Positions 1 to 8,389 are shown, numbered from the stretch's first letter. The stretch: DNA of 64,000 nt from Gammaproteobacteria bacterium (GCA_016705365.1 JADIYI010000009.1:1-64000), one strand, 5' to 3'. Notes: generated by a model from the letters alone, not told the origin. Program-made: numbers and translations.

Positions 1-145
1 GAGGAATCCTCAGACTGGCCAGCTCGGTGGCGGCGTGCAGTTGCAGCAGCTTGCGTCGCGCCACGCGCTCGATGTTGCTGAAGCGCGGCACCGACTGGCT
101 ATGGAACAGCCTCTCGGTGTCGGAACAGGCGAACGCGTGGATCAT
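1..145 (-). CDS. higB: HigB-like (RelE superfamily) toxin, 5' part only
   Basis: The first 48 codons of a small protein that runs off the left edge of the window. The start MIHAFACSDTERLF, then a basic VARRKLLQLHAA stretch and LASLRIP, follow the HigB/plasmid-maintenance-killer pattern (MI-F-----LF, an RR-L--L--A block, then the -LRIP start of the core strand). Family members are about 92 aa ribosome-dependent mRNA interferases paired with a downstream HigA antitoxin, which would lie outside the window. It sits outside the left attachment repeat, so it belongs to the chromosome or to another element. A perfect palindrome overlaps its promoter, consistent with autoregulation by the antitoxin. 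Confidence 0.6.
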   Translation of the reverse strand, partial: MIHAFACSDTERLFHSQSVPRFSNIERVARRKLLQLHAATELASLRIP

Positions 146-155
146 GGGCGAGCAT

Positions 156-179
156 GTTCCGTGGCACGGAACCTGTCAA
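156..179 (-). promoter_or_regulatory. Promoter with palindromic operator of the HigB-like gene
   Basis: On the minus strand TTGACA (174-179) is followed after 17 nt by a weak -10 (CATGCT). The spacer is almost filled by the perfect palindrome GTTCCGTG-G-CACGGAAC at 156-172. Placement between -35 and -10 fits repression by a HigA-type antitoxin. Confidence 0.6.
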
Positions 180-197
180 GCGGAAAGGGTGGTTCCC

Positions 198-215
198 TCA
201 CTCCCACTCAATTGT
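198..215 (+). other. Left attachment repeat (att) of the ICE
   Basis: TCACTCCCACTCAATTGT matches 16 of 18 bases of the last codons of guaA (57702-57719, reverse strand of ...TIEWE-stop) in direct orientation. The first 12 bases are identical, and the differences are synonymous in a guaA reading. This is what recombination into guaA would leave at the far end of the element. Bases 216-493 hold no gene, but carry one copy each of the two arm-type repeats (270-281 and 318-334). Confidence 0.75.
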
Positions 216-269
216 CTCGCACGCTCGCAAGCTGCTGCTGCATCAACACTTCTTTCTCGAACCTTGCGA

Positions 270-281
270 TTTTACCGTCAG
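270..281 (+). repeat. Arm-type repeat A, left-end copy
   Basis: TTTTACCGTCAG. The same 12-mer occurs at 57416-57427 and 57576-57587, with shorter or inverted copies at 57511-57518, 57527-57536 and 57566-57575, all between the integrase gene and the right attachment site. Presence at both ends of the element suggests integrase or excisionase arm sites. Confidence 0.6.
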
Positions 282-317
282 TCCGACCGACGATTTGCGC
301 CGCTTGAAGGCGTGGCG

Positions 318-334
318 TGCCGATAGACTACGAA
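318..334 (+). repeat. Arm-type repeat B, left-end copy
   Basis: TGCCGATAGACTACGAA. It belongs to the pattern TGCCGATAGAYNNCGAA also seen at 7556-7572, 57602-57618 and 57675-57691, always in the same orientation. The location just inside both element ends fits direct-repeat arm sites of a P4-type tyrosine recombinase. Confidence 0.6.
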
Positions 335-493
335 CCATCGACTGCAGAATCCTCAAACAGGCACCCCAAACCAGGATCGCCTGATTCTGCTTGCGCTGCG
401 TTGTGCCGCGAACTGGTCTCGAGGTTCGAGACATCTACCGCGCCAGTCAGCAACGCAGATCCAGTTGTCCTCGCGCATGGCCGAACGGAACCT

Positions 494-1057
494 TCAGCGT
501 GTCACTCCAGCCACGCACCCGTCGTCACCACATGAGGCGCGAGATGGGTCACCGGCACTCGAGGTAATCTCAGGCGTCTCGCCCAACCGGGCATAGACCA
601 GCAGTTCGCCGATAACCGCGCCCAGATGCAGGTCCTCGACCGCCCAGTCGACTGAATCGAACGCGACCTTCGCCGTCGAACACCACAACGCTGGGGTTCC
701 TGTAGCTCCATACGCACGCATCGTCAGCGGAATCGAACTGTCGTGCGCCGCCTGATCGATCCCTGACGGGGAAGCGAACCGGTATTCACTCAGGAACGCC
801 CGCAGGGCCTTCGGCCCCATGACGTCGTGGTGCTCGAAGACCGTGTGCAGCCCGATCACCGCGACCCGCTCGCTCGGGAAAATGGCGTTGATGCGTGCCG
901 CTTGCGGCAGGCCGTCGGACACGCACCCCGGGCACAGCATCTGGAACGCATGCAGCACGACAACCTTGCCTCGAAGGCCGGCCAGCGTCACGGGATGAGG
1001 GGTATTCAGCCACTCGCTGACTTGCCAGGGCGGTGATGGGGTGTCTGTCTCAACCAT
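494..1057 (-). CDS. Thioredoxin-fold redoxin (AhpC/TSA or TlpA-like)
   Basis: A 187-aa protein with an N-terminal strand/loop (LRGKVVVLHAFQMLCPGC) that carries a CPGC redox pair at about residues 42-45, as in thiol peroxidases and TlpA-like reductases. It likely reduces peroxides or protein thiols in the cytoplasm, since no signal peptide is visible. The reading frame is open, but about residues 115-135 appear to be out of frame: the adjacent frame gives SVVVFDGEGRVRFSRLG, the typical strand after a cis-Pro TP motif, and the original frame resumes at VEDLHLG. One base seems missing from a C run near position 692, with a second indel near 645. It heads a cluster of stress-defence genes. Confidence 0.7.
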   Translation of the reverse strand: MVETDTPSPPWQVSEWLNTPHPVTLAGLRGKVVVLHAFQMLCPGCVSDGLPQAARINAIFPSERVAVIGLHTVFEHHDVMGPKALRAFLSEYRFASPSGIDQAAHDSSIPLTMRAYGATGTPALWCSTAKVAFDSVDWAVEDLHLGAVIGELLVYARLGETPEITSSAGDPSRASCGDDGCVAGVTR

Positions 1058-1121
1058 GCTTGGCGTCCATACTGGAAGAAGCCCGACGCCTGCGCGCCGG
1101 GCTATTTGAACTCGCGAGTGG

Positions 1122-1663
1122 CTACGCGACGCGGCGCAGCTTCACCGCCGGAAAATCCACGGGGACAGCGAACGCAACGTTCACGTAGTTAGTGAACAAG
1201 TTCAGAGCCACGTGTGCGACGATTTCGACGATCGCTTCGTCGCCGAAGCCTGCATCGCGCAAGGCTCGCACGTCGGAGTCACTGACCTTCCCCCGATCAT
1301 TGACCAGCTTGAGCGCAAAGCGCAGCGCGGCCTGCGTCGCGGCATCGGCAGAGCCTCCGGCCTGGGGCGCTGCATTCTCGGCGGTCGCACCGGCGTTCCG
1401 GCCGAGCGCGTGTGCGCGGCCAGGCAGTACTCGCATGCGTTGCGATCGGCCACCGCCACCGCGATCTGCTCGCCGAGCTTTGCCGGGATCACACCGGCAC
1501 TAAGGGCACCGAACGCGCCCCACATGGACTTGAGCGCGGCCGGGGAGTTGGCGACAGTCCAAAACATGTTGGGCGTGGTACCGAAAGCACCGTGGATCGC
1601 ATCGAGGAGGGTCTTGCTCTCGGCGCGGGCTTCGCTTCTATCAATCAGAGGTACACGATTCAT
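1122..1663 (-). CDS. AhpD-like/carboxymuconolactone decarboxylase family protein (frameshifted as assembled)
   Basis: The ATG at 1663 starts MNRVPLIDRSEARAES, an N-terminus common in this family. The helix carrying the peroxidase-type motif, EQIAVAVADRNACEYCLAAHT (E, CxxC and H), is present, so an AhpD-like antioxidant role is likely. The frame shifts near 1400-1430, after AAHTRSA. The second part (DAATQAALRFALKLVNDRGKV... to VKLRRVA) then gives the second helical repeat. Total length of about 180 aa is normal for the family. It lies between redoxin and protoglobin genes on the same strand, which suggests one stress operon. Confidence 0.7.
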
Positions 1664-1727
1664 GTGATTTCCTTGGTTCTCAGGAGAGTCTTGAGGCAAT
1701 GGGTCGAAGTCGGCAACGGAGCAGAGA

Positions 1728-2394
1728 TCAGAACCTGCCCTCGCGCACATACGGGTAGCTCCACAGGATGGTCTGCATCAGCACGGACTTCACCCAGGCG
1801 GCGTGCATCTTCTCGACATCTGCCGGCGAGGCGCCCTTCTTGGCGAGGAACGGCTTGAGCGTCGTCGTGACCGGAATCGTCAGTGCCGACAGATAGCGAA
1901 AGTTCACTGACGGCACGCTGTCGGCTTTGTCGGTATGATTCTTCTTTGATTCGTGTGGCGACGGCCGATTTCGTACTGATAGTCCAGCCACGCCTGATCG
2001 TAGTTGGCATCGGCTGTGTCGAGTATCCACTGCGCGAATCGCTTCCGGACAGCAGCCAGATATGCCGCGTCAGGTGCCCCGGTCTTGTTGTTCTTGAAGG
2101 ACGCAACGAGCTCGGGGGTCGATGCCACGAAGCCGTACCAGACATCGAGGATTGCATCCGTCTGATCGGCAAGGATCGCCTTGCTCATGCGCAGGTAGCG
2201 GACGTCCTCATCGGTGAAGATCATCGTCTTCTTAAGCGATTCAAGATCCTGCAGGTGTACGGCGCCCTGGCCAATGACTTCTGGCCATGGGTATATCCGG
2301 GAACTGCGGGCCCTGTCTGCGCCATTGCCCCGTGGGACACGAAGGCGGACAGGGAGCCCACCAGCACGGTGGCAAGCACTACACGAGTTTTCAT
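1728..2394 (-). CDS. Protoglobin-domain protein with signal peptide (frameshifted as assembled)
   Basis: The ATG at 2394 begins MKTRVVLATVLVGSLSAF...SHGAMAQ, a Sec signal peptide. The mature part has the protoglobin pattern: EDVRYLRMSKAIL, then helices with DQAWLDYQYEIGRRH, KKNHTDKADSVP, FRYLSALTIPV and LKPFLAKKG, ending in LWSYPYVREG. Protoglobins bind haem and diatomic gases; an exported form next to an NO reductase would fit gas sensing or NO/O2 binding. The frame changes at least twice (about 2260 and 1950), with coding kept on both sides. The haem-proximal histidine is probably the one in EIGRRH, by inference. Confidence 0.65.
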
Positions 2395-2524
2395 GAATGT
2401 TCCTCTGGTCGATTGCGGGAGTGGCGGTTCTGCACTTCGGTGCACAGACCCAGTATCCAGCCCGATCCGGACTCCGTGTTATCCTACCGTCGCTGAAACA
2501 TATCTTTCGTCCATCCGGCAACCT

Positions 2525-3514
2525 ATGCCACGAACTACGCCCGTATCCATAGATCGCCTCTCCGCCCTTCTCGATCGCTTTCGCGTTCGCACCCACCTGT
2601 TCCACGCCGGTGCGCTCTGCGGTGTGACTCGCTTCGAGGAAAAGCCCGGGCGCGGGTTCTTGCACGTGCTGCGCCGAGGGGAGCTTGTCGTCACACATCC
2701 ACGACGCAGCGGCGGCCCTGCCAGGATCAAGGTGAGCGAGCCGACGCTGCTGTTCTACCCGCGCCCGCTTGAACATCAGTTTCGCAACGCGCCGGTTGAT
2801 GGATCGGACTTCGTATGCGCCACTGTGGATTTCGAGGGTGGCGCCCGACACCCGATCGTTGCCGCGCTACCGCCGGTGCTGGTCGTACCGCTGGCAGCGG
2901 TGGACGGTCTTGACCAGACCCTGGCACTGCTTTTCGCCGAGACCGAGCGCTTGCGATGCGGCCAGCGCCTGCTCGCCGACCGCCTGTTCGAGGTTCTGCT
3001 GGTGCAGTTGCTGCGCTGGCTGCTGGATCACTCCGGAGCAGTGGGTGCGTCTGGCGGACTGATGAACGGGCTAGCCCACCCAAAGCTTGCACGCGCGCTG
3101 ACCGCGGTGCACGAAAGGCCATCTGCAGATTGGACGCTGGAGTCGATGGCCAACGTCGCGGGCATGTCACGCAGCGCATTTGCGTTGGCGTTCAAGACGA
3201 AGGTCGGCGTGACGCCGGGCGACTATCTCCTGCAATGGCGCATCTCTGTGGCCCAGTCAAGACTCAGGGCTGGCGCATCCGTCAAGGGCGTGAGTGAAGA
3301 GCTGGGGTATGCGAGCGCCGCATCATTCTCTCGCGCGTTTTCTCATGCGATTGGCCCATCGCCCAGAAAATGGCTGCAGATGGAGAGGATGAAGCGGTCT
3401 GACGGACGTTCTCCTCTCAGGATGCGGACAGACTTCGCTCGAAGGCTTTCGTGCGGCCAGTCCAGACTGCCAGCACCCATGCCTCCGTCCTGTATGCCCA
3501 TTTGGCGGCGATAG
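2525..3514 (+). CDS. AraC family transcriptional regulator
   Basis: A 329-aa protein starting MPRTTPVSIDRLSALLDRF. The N-terminal half is a cupin-like ligand domain (FHAGALCGVTRF, GRGFLHVLRRGELVV, LLFYPRPLEHQF). The C-terminal AraC double helix-turn-helix lies at about residues 180-285 (WTLESMANVAGMSRSAFALAF and VKGVSEELGYASAASFSRAF). The frame stays open for about 640 nt upstream, but that stretch overlaps the protoglobin gene on the other strand; the start chosen leaves a 130-bp divergent intergenic region, so it probably controls the protoglobin/AhpD/redoxin cluster. The ligand is unknown. Confidence 0.85.
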   Translation: MPRTTPVSIDRLSALLDRFRVRTHLFHAGALCGVTRFEEKPGRGFLHVLRRGELVVTHPRRSGGPARIKVSEPTLLFYPRPLEHQFRNAPVDGSDFVCATVDFEGGARHPIVAALPPVLVVPLAAVDGLDQTLALLFAETERLRCGQRLLADRLFEVLLVQLLRWLLDHSGAVGASGGLMNGLAHPKLARALTAVHERPSADWTLESMANVAGMSRSAFALAFKTKVGVTPGDYLLQWRISVAQSRLRAGASVKGVSEELGYASAASFSRAFSHAIGPSPRKWLQMERMKRSDGRSPLRMRTDFARRLSCGQSRLPAPMPPSCMPIWRR

Positions 3515-3591
3515 CAGCCGAACGATCACGACTGGAGGCCGCGCGCCTGCTGCGTAAGACTACGCATGGCGCGCACCTCGTGAGCAGCGCT

Positions 3592-5871
3592 TCAGCGCGT
3601 GGGAGTCTGCCCCTTGCCGGGCATGAATGCCCTGAACATGAACCATGCAAACGCGACAACACCCACGCTGAAGACAACGTCGCCCGGCACCTCGCCCAGA
3701 CCAGCGCCTGCATCAGCGGGCTGTGAATGAACTCTGCCGAACGGGCATAGGCATAGCCGTGTTCGATGCTGGCGTAGGTCTGCAGGACGCCCTGCGGGAG
3801 CAGGGGACAGGAAAGTCATCATCGCGATGCCGATGTTGAGTGACCAGAATGCGGTCCCGAGCCATCTCTGGTTCCACAGCGCGACGTCCGTGAGCCCACG
3901 CATGCAGTAGAGCGTAAGGCCCAGGCCGAGCATGCCGTACACGCCGAACAGGGCGGCATGGCCATGATTGGCCGTCGTATTCAATCCCTGCATGTAATAG
4001 AGCGCGATCGGAGGATTGATGAGAAAGCCGAACAGCCCTGCGCCCACCAGGTTCCAGAACAGGACGGCGGAAAAGAACATGAATGGCCAGTGGTAGGTCC
4101 GCTGCCATGCGGCTTCATGTTCCACTTTGTACCTTGCATAGGCCTCAAAGCCGACCACGAGCAACGGCACCACTTCCAGGGCCGAAGCCATCGCGCCGAC
4201 CGCAATCGCTGATGTCGGAGTGCCGGAGAAGTAGAGGTGATGGAAGGTGCCGAGCACACCGCCGAACAGGAAAATGATCGTCGCGAACAGCACCATCACA
4301 GTTGCCGTGCTGGTCCTCAGAATTCCCATGCGGACAAAGAGCAGGGAAATGATGGCGGTGGCGAAGACCTCAAAGATACCTTCGACCCACAGATGCACTA
4401 CCCACCAGCGCCAGTATTCCATCACGGCAATGTGCGTGTGCTCGCCCCACATTAATCCGGCACCATAAAGCAGGCCGATAGCCAGCGCCGAAACGAGCAC
4501 CAGGTAGATCAGCGATTTGCTGCCTTTTTCCTGAAGCACCGGCCACAGCGCACGCACCACCAGCGCGACCCAGAGCAGAAGGCCGACAAGCAGGTATATC
4601 TGCCAGAAGCGGCCTAGGTCTACATATTCATAGCCCTGATGCCCGAACCAGAAGTTGGCCTTCAGCGTTCCGAACAATCTGTGTACGGCGGCCCACTGGC
4701 CGGCGAAGGACCCGACCACGATAACGAGCAGACTGATGAACAGGAAATTGACGCCAAACCGCTGGTATTTGGGATCACGTCCCGCCAGCATGGGCGCAAC
4801 GTAGAGCCCGGTCGCCAGCCATGCGGTGGCGATCCACAGCACGGCGAGCTGAGTGTGCCAGGTGCGTGTGACGGCGTACGGCAGATATTCGGCGAACGGC
4901 AGGCCGTACAGCCCTTGTCCCTCCACCGCATAGTGTGCGGTGACGATGCCGAGCAGCACCTGCGCCACAAATAGTGCGCACACCACCCAGAAGTACTTCG
5001 CGGTCGCCCGCATCGAAGGCGTGATGGTCGCACCGCTCAGCACATCCGACGCTGCCATGCCCTTTTCCGGAAGCATGTCGACGCGCCAGACATCGAACTG
5101 CTTGGCGTAGTAGGCGATCAGCGCGCCGGCAGCAGCGAGCAGCAGAATCACTGAGGCCAGGCTCCACATCAAGGTGCCGGTGGTTGGCGTGTTTCCAACG
5201 AGCGGTTCGTGGGGCCAGTTGCTGGTATAGGTGATGTTCTGACCAGGGCGGTTCGTCGTCGCGCCCCATGCCGTCCAGAAGTAGAACGCTGAAAGCTGCT
5301 TGGCTTCCGTAGCCGACAACCGGCCATGGACCGGGAAGGCATAGCTGCGGCGCAGATCGAGCGAGGCTGCGTCATCGCCTACATACAGGCTGACGAAATG
5401 CGCCTGCACCTGCTTGATGGCCAACGCGCGCGTGTTGCTCACGGTTATGACGCCCGATGCGGGGTCATAGGTGTTGGCACGCATCTCGTTCTGCAACGCA
5501 GCCTTGCTGATGGCATCGGCTTGCGCCGGGGATACGCCTGTCGGAGCATTGGATGACGACAATGCCAGCAGCGCCTGCGCTTCCCGGTGCAACCAGTCAG
5601 CGCTCCAGTCTGGAGCCAGGTAGCTGCCATGGCCCCAGATCGACCCTTGTTCCATGCCACCGATCGACTGCCAGACATTCTGCCCAGTCTCGATATCGGC
5701 GCGAGTGAACAAGGTCTCGCCATTCTTCGCTGTCACCGCTTCAGGGATGGGTGGCGCCAGCTGGTAGATCTGCCGCCCCATCAGCAGCAGAACGCCAAAC
5801 ATGACGAACATGCCCACCGCCAGAACTGTCCACAGCCGCTTCACGCTGAATGTGGTTGCGTATTCCTGCAT
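3592..5871 (-). CDS. norB: Quinol-dependent nitric oxide reductase, single-chain (qNOR)
   Basis: A protein of about 759 aa with an N-terminal fused cytochrome-c-like periplasmic domain lacking haem c (after TM1, FSVKRLWTVLAVGMFVMFG) and a 12-helix haem-copper-oxidase-like core. Core motifs include LKANFWFGHQGYEYVDLGRF, HLWVEGIFEVFATAI and GGVLGTFHHLYFSGTP with metal-binding histidines. It reduces NO to N2O with quinol at the inner membrane. I chose the ATG at 5871 (MQEYATTF) over 5922 because it follows a GGGGGCAGGG ribosome site. Near the C-terminus (about 3790-3690) the frame reads through, but the conserved sequence TYASIEHGYAYARSAEFIHS lies in the neighbouring frame, so two compensating indels are present. 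It is divergent from nsrR across an NsrR-type operator. Confidence 0.92.
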   Translation of the reverse strand: MQEYATTFSVKRLWTVLAVGMFVMFGVLLLMGRQIYQLAPPIPEAVTAKNGETLFTRADIETGQNVWQSIGGMEQGSIWGHGSYLAPDWSADWLHREAQALLALSSSNAPTGVSPAQADAISKAALQNEMRANTYDPASGVITVSNTRALAIKQVQAHFVSLYVGDDAASLDLRRSYAFPVHGRLSATEAKQLSAFYFWTAWGATTNRPGQNITYTSNWPHEPLVGNTPTTGTLMWSLASVILLLAAAGALIAYYAKQFDVWRVDMLPEKGMAASDVLSGATITPSMRATAKYFWVVCALFVAQVLLGIVTAHYAVEGQGLYGLPFAEYLPYAVTRTWHTQLAVLWIATAWLATGLYVAPMLAGRDPKYQRFGVNFLFISLLVIVVGSFAGQWAAVHRLFGTLKANFWFGHQGYEYVDLGRFWQIYLLVGLLLWVALVVRALWPVLQEKGSKSLIYLVLVSALAIGLLYGAGLMWGEHTHIAVMEYWRWWVVHLWVEGIFEVFATAIISLLFVRMGILRTSTATVMVLFATIIFLFGGVLGTFHHLYFSGTPTSAIAVGAMASALEVVPLLVVGFEAYARYKVEHEAAWQRTYHWPFMFFSAVLFWNLVGAGLFGFLINPPIALYYMQGLNTTANHGHAALFGVYGMLGLGLTLYCMRGLTDVALWNQRWLGTAFWSLNIGIAMMTFLSPAPAGRPADLRQHRTRLCLCPFGRVHSQPADAGAGLGEVPGDVVFSVGVVAFAWFMFRAFMPGKGQTPTR

Positions 5872-5937
5872 GACCCTGCCCCCTGGTTCTGAGGAGTCGG
5901 CGGTTGTCGCCAACGTCGCCAAAGTTGATGCTTATTA

Positions 5938-5960
5938 AAGATGTATATGCTATACCTCTT
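5938..5960. promoter_or_regulatory. NsrR operator between norB and nsrR
   Basis: AAGATGTATA-TGC-TATACCTCTT is an inverted repeat with 10-bp arms and one mismatch, close to the known NsrR consensus (AAGATGCATTT-type half sites). It ends 2 nt before the nsrR ATG and lies 67 nt upstream of the norB start, so one site can control both directions. Confidence 0.8.
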
Positions 5961-5962
5961 TT

Positions 5963-6433
5963 ATGAGGTTGTCCGTTCAATCCGACTATGCCTTGCGAAC
6001 ATTGATGTTCCTGGCAGCACGGGACGGCCATCATTCGATCGCCGAGATTGCCCGCGCCTACGGCATCTCGAAGAACCACCTGATGAAAGTGGCGCAGCGG
6101 CTGACGGCCGAGGGATTCGTCGAAAGCGTGCGCGGCCGGGGCGGCGGACTGAAACTCGCGCGATCCGCTTCTGTGCTGAACGTCGGATCAGTATTTCGCG
6201 CCATGGAAGATACCGGGTCGTTCGTGGAATGCTTCGACGCAGCGACCAACACCTGCGTCGTGACACCGGCCTGTGGTTTGCGGCATGCCTTGTCAGGCGC
6301 ACTGGAAGCCTTCGCGCGGCATCTTGATCAGTTCACGATTGCCGATCTTGTCCCAGATATTGAGGGCTATGCCCGCCTATTGGGGCGGCGAAAAACCAAC
6401 GTCTCGAAGTACCGGCCAATGGGTACTACATGA
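5963..6433 (+). CDS. nsrR: Rrf2-family NO-sensing repressor NsrR
   Basis: A 156-aa protein starting MRLSVQSDYALRTLMFLA, with the Rrf2 winged helix (IAEIARAYGISKNHLMKVAQRL) and the wing RGRGGGLKLA. The three Fe-S ligand cysteines are in ECFDAATNTCVVTPACGL (about residues 92-105), spaced as in NsrR. The cluster reacts with NO and releases the repressor. No Shine-Dalgarno sequence precedes the ATG; TTGATG (5925-5930) and a GCTATA/CTATAC -10 would put the transcript start at or beside the ATG, so the mRNA may be leaderless. It overlaps the next gene by ATGA. Confidence 0.9.
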   Translation: MRLSVQSDYALRTLMFLAARDGHHSIAEIARAYGISKNHLMKVAQRLTAEGFVESVRGRGGGLKLARSASVLNVGSVFRAMEDTGSFVECFDAATNTCVVTPACGLRHALSGALEAFARHLDQFTIADLVPDIEGYARLLGRRKTNVSKYRPMGTT

Positions 6434-6897
6434 GCAGCACACAGCCGGAAGCCGAGAGGCGAACCCGGATCGTTGAGCAACTCCAGGCTGACACTGGCAT
6501 TGACGAGGTGATGATCGAGAAGCTGGTGCATGCGTTCTATGCCCGGGTGCGCTGCGACGAACTGATTGGCCCAATATTCGCGGCACGCATCTCGGAATGG
6601 GACCACCACCTGCAGCGCCTGTGTCAATTCTGGTCGTCGGTAGTCCTGATGAGTGGGCGCTACCATGGATCGCCCATGCAGAAGCATCTGGCGCTGCCAG
6701 TCGAGGCGGCGCACTTTGATCGCTGGCTTCAGCTATTCAGGCAGACGGCCCGCGAAGTCTGCACCCCGAAGGCCGCAGCCGTCTTCGTTGAGCGTGCCGA
6801 GCGCATTGCCCGCAGCATCGAGATGGGGGTTGCCAGCAGTCGTGGCGTGCTGCTTGCCAGCGGTCAGCGCCTGGTACACGCGACGCCGGAGGCATGA
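6430..6897 (+). CDS. Group III truncated haemoglobin
   Basis: A 155-aa protein with the short 2-on-2 globin fold: IEKLVHAFYARVRCDELIGPIF at the B/C region, WDHHLQRLCQFWSSVVL, then GSPMQKHLALPVEAAHFDRWL with the proximal histidine, as in the YjbI/group III family. It probably binds NO or O2 and helps detoxify NO. Its start overlaps the nsrR stop (ATGA), and its stop overlaps the next start, so nsrR, the globin and the DUF1971 gene form one translationally coupled operon. Confidence 0.85.
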   Translation: MSSTQPEAERRTRIVEQLQADTGIDEVMIEKLVHAFYARVRCDELIGPIFAARISEWDHHLQRLCQFWSSVVLMSGRYHGSPMQKHLALPVEAAHFDRWLQLFRQTAREVCTPKAAAVFVERAERIARSIEMGVASSRGVLLASGQRLVHATPEA

Positions 6898-7217
6898 TTG
6901 TGAACAATTTACTTCCCGCTGGACTCACTGCCTACAAGCAGACGCCGATTTTCGATCAGGACAGCCTGCCGGCAGGTCTGCGCCGCGAGCACCGCACCAA
7001 AGCCGGTGTCTGGGCGCTCATACACGTAGTTGAGGGCAGCCTGCTCTACCGCATTCTGGAACCGCCCAGCGAACAGGTTTTGCTGGTCGGCGTGCCAGGC
7101 ATCGTCAGTCCCGAGCAGCCTCACGAAGTCTCGCCACTCGGTCCGATGAGGATGTTCGTGGAGTTTTACTCGGCGGGAAGAGTTGAGCGCGAGCCGCATA
7201 CCAGTCAGGTCCTATGA
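6894..7217 (+). CDS. DUF1971 (YeaR/TehB N-terminal-like) cupin protein
   Basis: A 107-aa protein. The pattern LPAGLTAYKQTPIFDQDSLP, GLRREHRTKAGVWALIHV, LLYRILEP and EPHEV-type LSPEQPHEVSPLGPMR-like segments is that of DUF1971, a small cupin found in YeaR and next to tellurite-resistance genes. In enterobacteria yeaR responds to nitrate, nitrite and NO through NsrR; here it is the third gene of the nsrR operon, which supports the same link. The catalytic role is unknown. The 104 bp after its stop hold no gene. Confidence 0.8.
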   Translation: MIVNNLLPAGLTAYKQTPIFDQDSLPAGLRREHRTKAGVWALIHVVEGSLLYRILEPPSEQVLLVGVPGIVSPEQPHEVSPLGPMRMFVEFYSAGRVEREPHTSQVL

Positions 7218-7321
7218 CCGCCGCTACATCCCGATAGCCGCCCTCCATCGCCCTTAGAGCCTGGCGGATGGTTTATGAAGCAAGGCTTTGAGTCACCATA
7301 AGTGAGCATTTCGGACCAATC

Positions 7322-7560
7322 TCAAACCACCTGCGCGGCGTGAAGCCAGTTCCCGGAAGTTTCACAACCGACCTCAGGCTTGTCGCCCTCGATACCCCGT
7401 AGTTGGCGCCGCCCGGCCGACGGATCGACGCCGGCCGCGAGCAACCGCCGCGCCGCCCGATGGCGAGACTGAGCGCGTGTGAATGGGACGTCCGGATAGG
7501 TCCCAAGGGAAAGCGACTTGCGCTTGCCGCCGTATCGGCACTTGATGCAGTTGCATGCCG
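7322..7560 (-). pseudogene. Integrase arm-binding-domain fragment, copy A
   Basis: The translated segment GGKRKSLSLGTYPDVPFTRA followed by HRAARRLLAAGVDPS is the DUF4102 N-terminal domain of P4-like tyrosine integrases. There is no catalytic domain and no proper start. It resembles copy B (11514-11858) along about 70 residues, in the same orientation. An arm-type repeat B (7556-7572) abuts its 5' side, as expected at the end of a decayed element. Confidence 0.75.
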
Positions 7561-7572
7561 ATAGATCGCGAA
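7556..7572 (+). repeat. Arm-type repeat B, internal copy
   Basis: TGCCGATAGATCGCGAA matches the repeats near both ends of the ICE (318-334, 57602-57618, 57675-57691) with the same orientation. It lies next to integrase fragment A, not at an element end, and I see no guaA-like attachment sequence beside it. Confidence 0.6.
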
Positions 7573-7678
7573 ACATCGCCACCAAAGCCACCGCCTTCCG
7601 TCCCGTATCCGTTGACTGAACCACACGATCTCCCGATCAAGATGTCGCGAGGCCTGCGTAATGTCATTTCTGCTCCCT

Positions 7679-8389
7679 TCACTCGAATGGCCTCCCCTCG
7701 CCAACTTCCTCATGGGTCACGCCGTCGCGGATGTGATAGATCCGCTTGAACGTCGGAATGATCTTCTCGTCGTGGGTGACGACGATGATGGCGGTCTCGA
7801 ACTGACGCGCCATTTCATTGAGGATGCGGATGACGACCATGGCGCGCTCGCTATCGAGTGGCGCCGTAGGCTCGTCGGCCAGAATCACCGGCGGGCGATT
7901 CACCAAGCCACGCGCGATAGCCACACGCTGCTGCTCTCCTCCGGAAAGCTGCGCGGGCATGGCCCGAGCCCGGTGCTGCACATCCAGCGCCGTGAGCAGC
8001 GCCAAGGCCTGCTGGCGCGACTCCGCATTGGCGACGCCTGCGAGCATCGGCAGCAGCGCCACGTTGTCGGTGACGTCGAGAAACGGGATCAGGTAGGGCG
8101 CCTGAAAGACAAAGCCAATCTTGTCGCGCCGCAAAGCGCGCAGGTCACGCACCTTCCAGCCGTTGTCATAGATCGTCTCATCGCCAAGCGTCATGCGACC
8201 CGCGGTCGGATCGATCACCGCGCCCAGACACTTGAGGAGCGTGCTCTTGCCGGAGCCCGACGGGCCGATCAATCCGACCACTTCGCCCGGAGCAACGACC
8301 ATGTTCACATCTTTCAGGGCATCCACGGCCGTGTCACCCTGACCGTATCGTTTCCGCAAGCCCTCGATGCGAATGCCTTTGCCGCTCAT
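7679..8389 (-). CDS. ABC transporter ATP-binding protein (MacB/LolD-like)
   Basis: A 236-aa ATPase. Walker [12 protein letters not shown] (about 42-52), a Q-loop in [11 protein letters not shown], signature [15 protein letters not shown], Walker [13 protein letters not shown] and switch histidine VVTHDE are all present; the D-loop reads PTAPLDSE where PT(G/A)xLD is usual. It powers the adjacent FtsX-like permease in a tripartite-type exporter, or in mechanotransmission as in DevBCA/MacAB. Its start lies one base after the permease stop. Confidence 0.9.
   Translation of the reverse strand: MSGKGIRIEGLRKRYGQGDTAVDALKDVNMVVAPGEVVGLIGPSGSGKSTLLKCLGAVIDPTAGRMTLGDETIYDNGWKVRDLRALRRDKIGFVFQAPYLIPFLDVTDNVALLPMLAGVANAESRQQALALLTALDVQHRARAMPAQLSGGEQQRVAIARGLVNRPPVILADEPTAPLDSERAMVVIRILNEMARQFETAIIVVTHDEKIIPTFKRIYHIRDGVTHEEVGEGRPFE

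Noticed and set aside
1883..2524. In-frame extension of the AraC gene giving a 543-aa protein
   Set aside because: It overlaps the protoglobin gene on the other strand, and the residues show no domain; the start at 2525 gives a normal AraC length.
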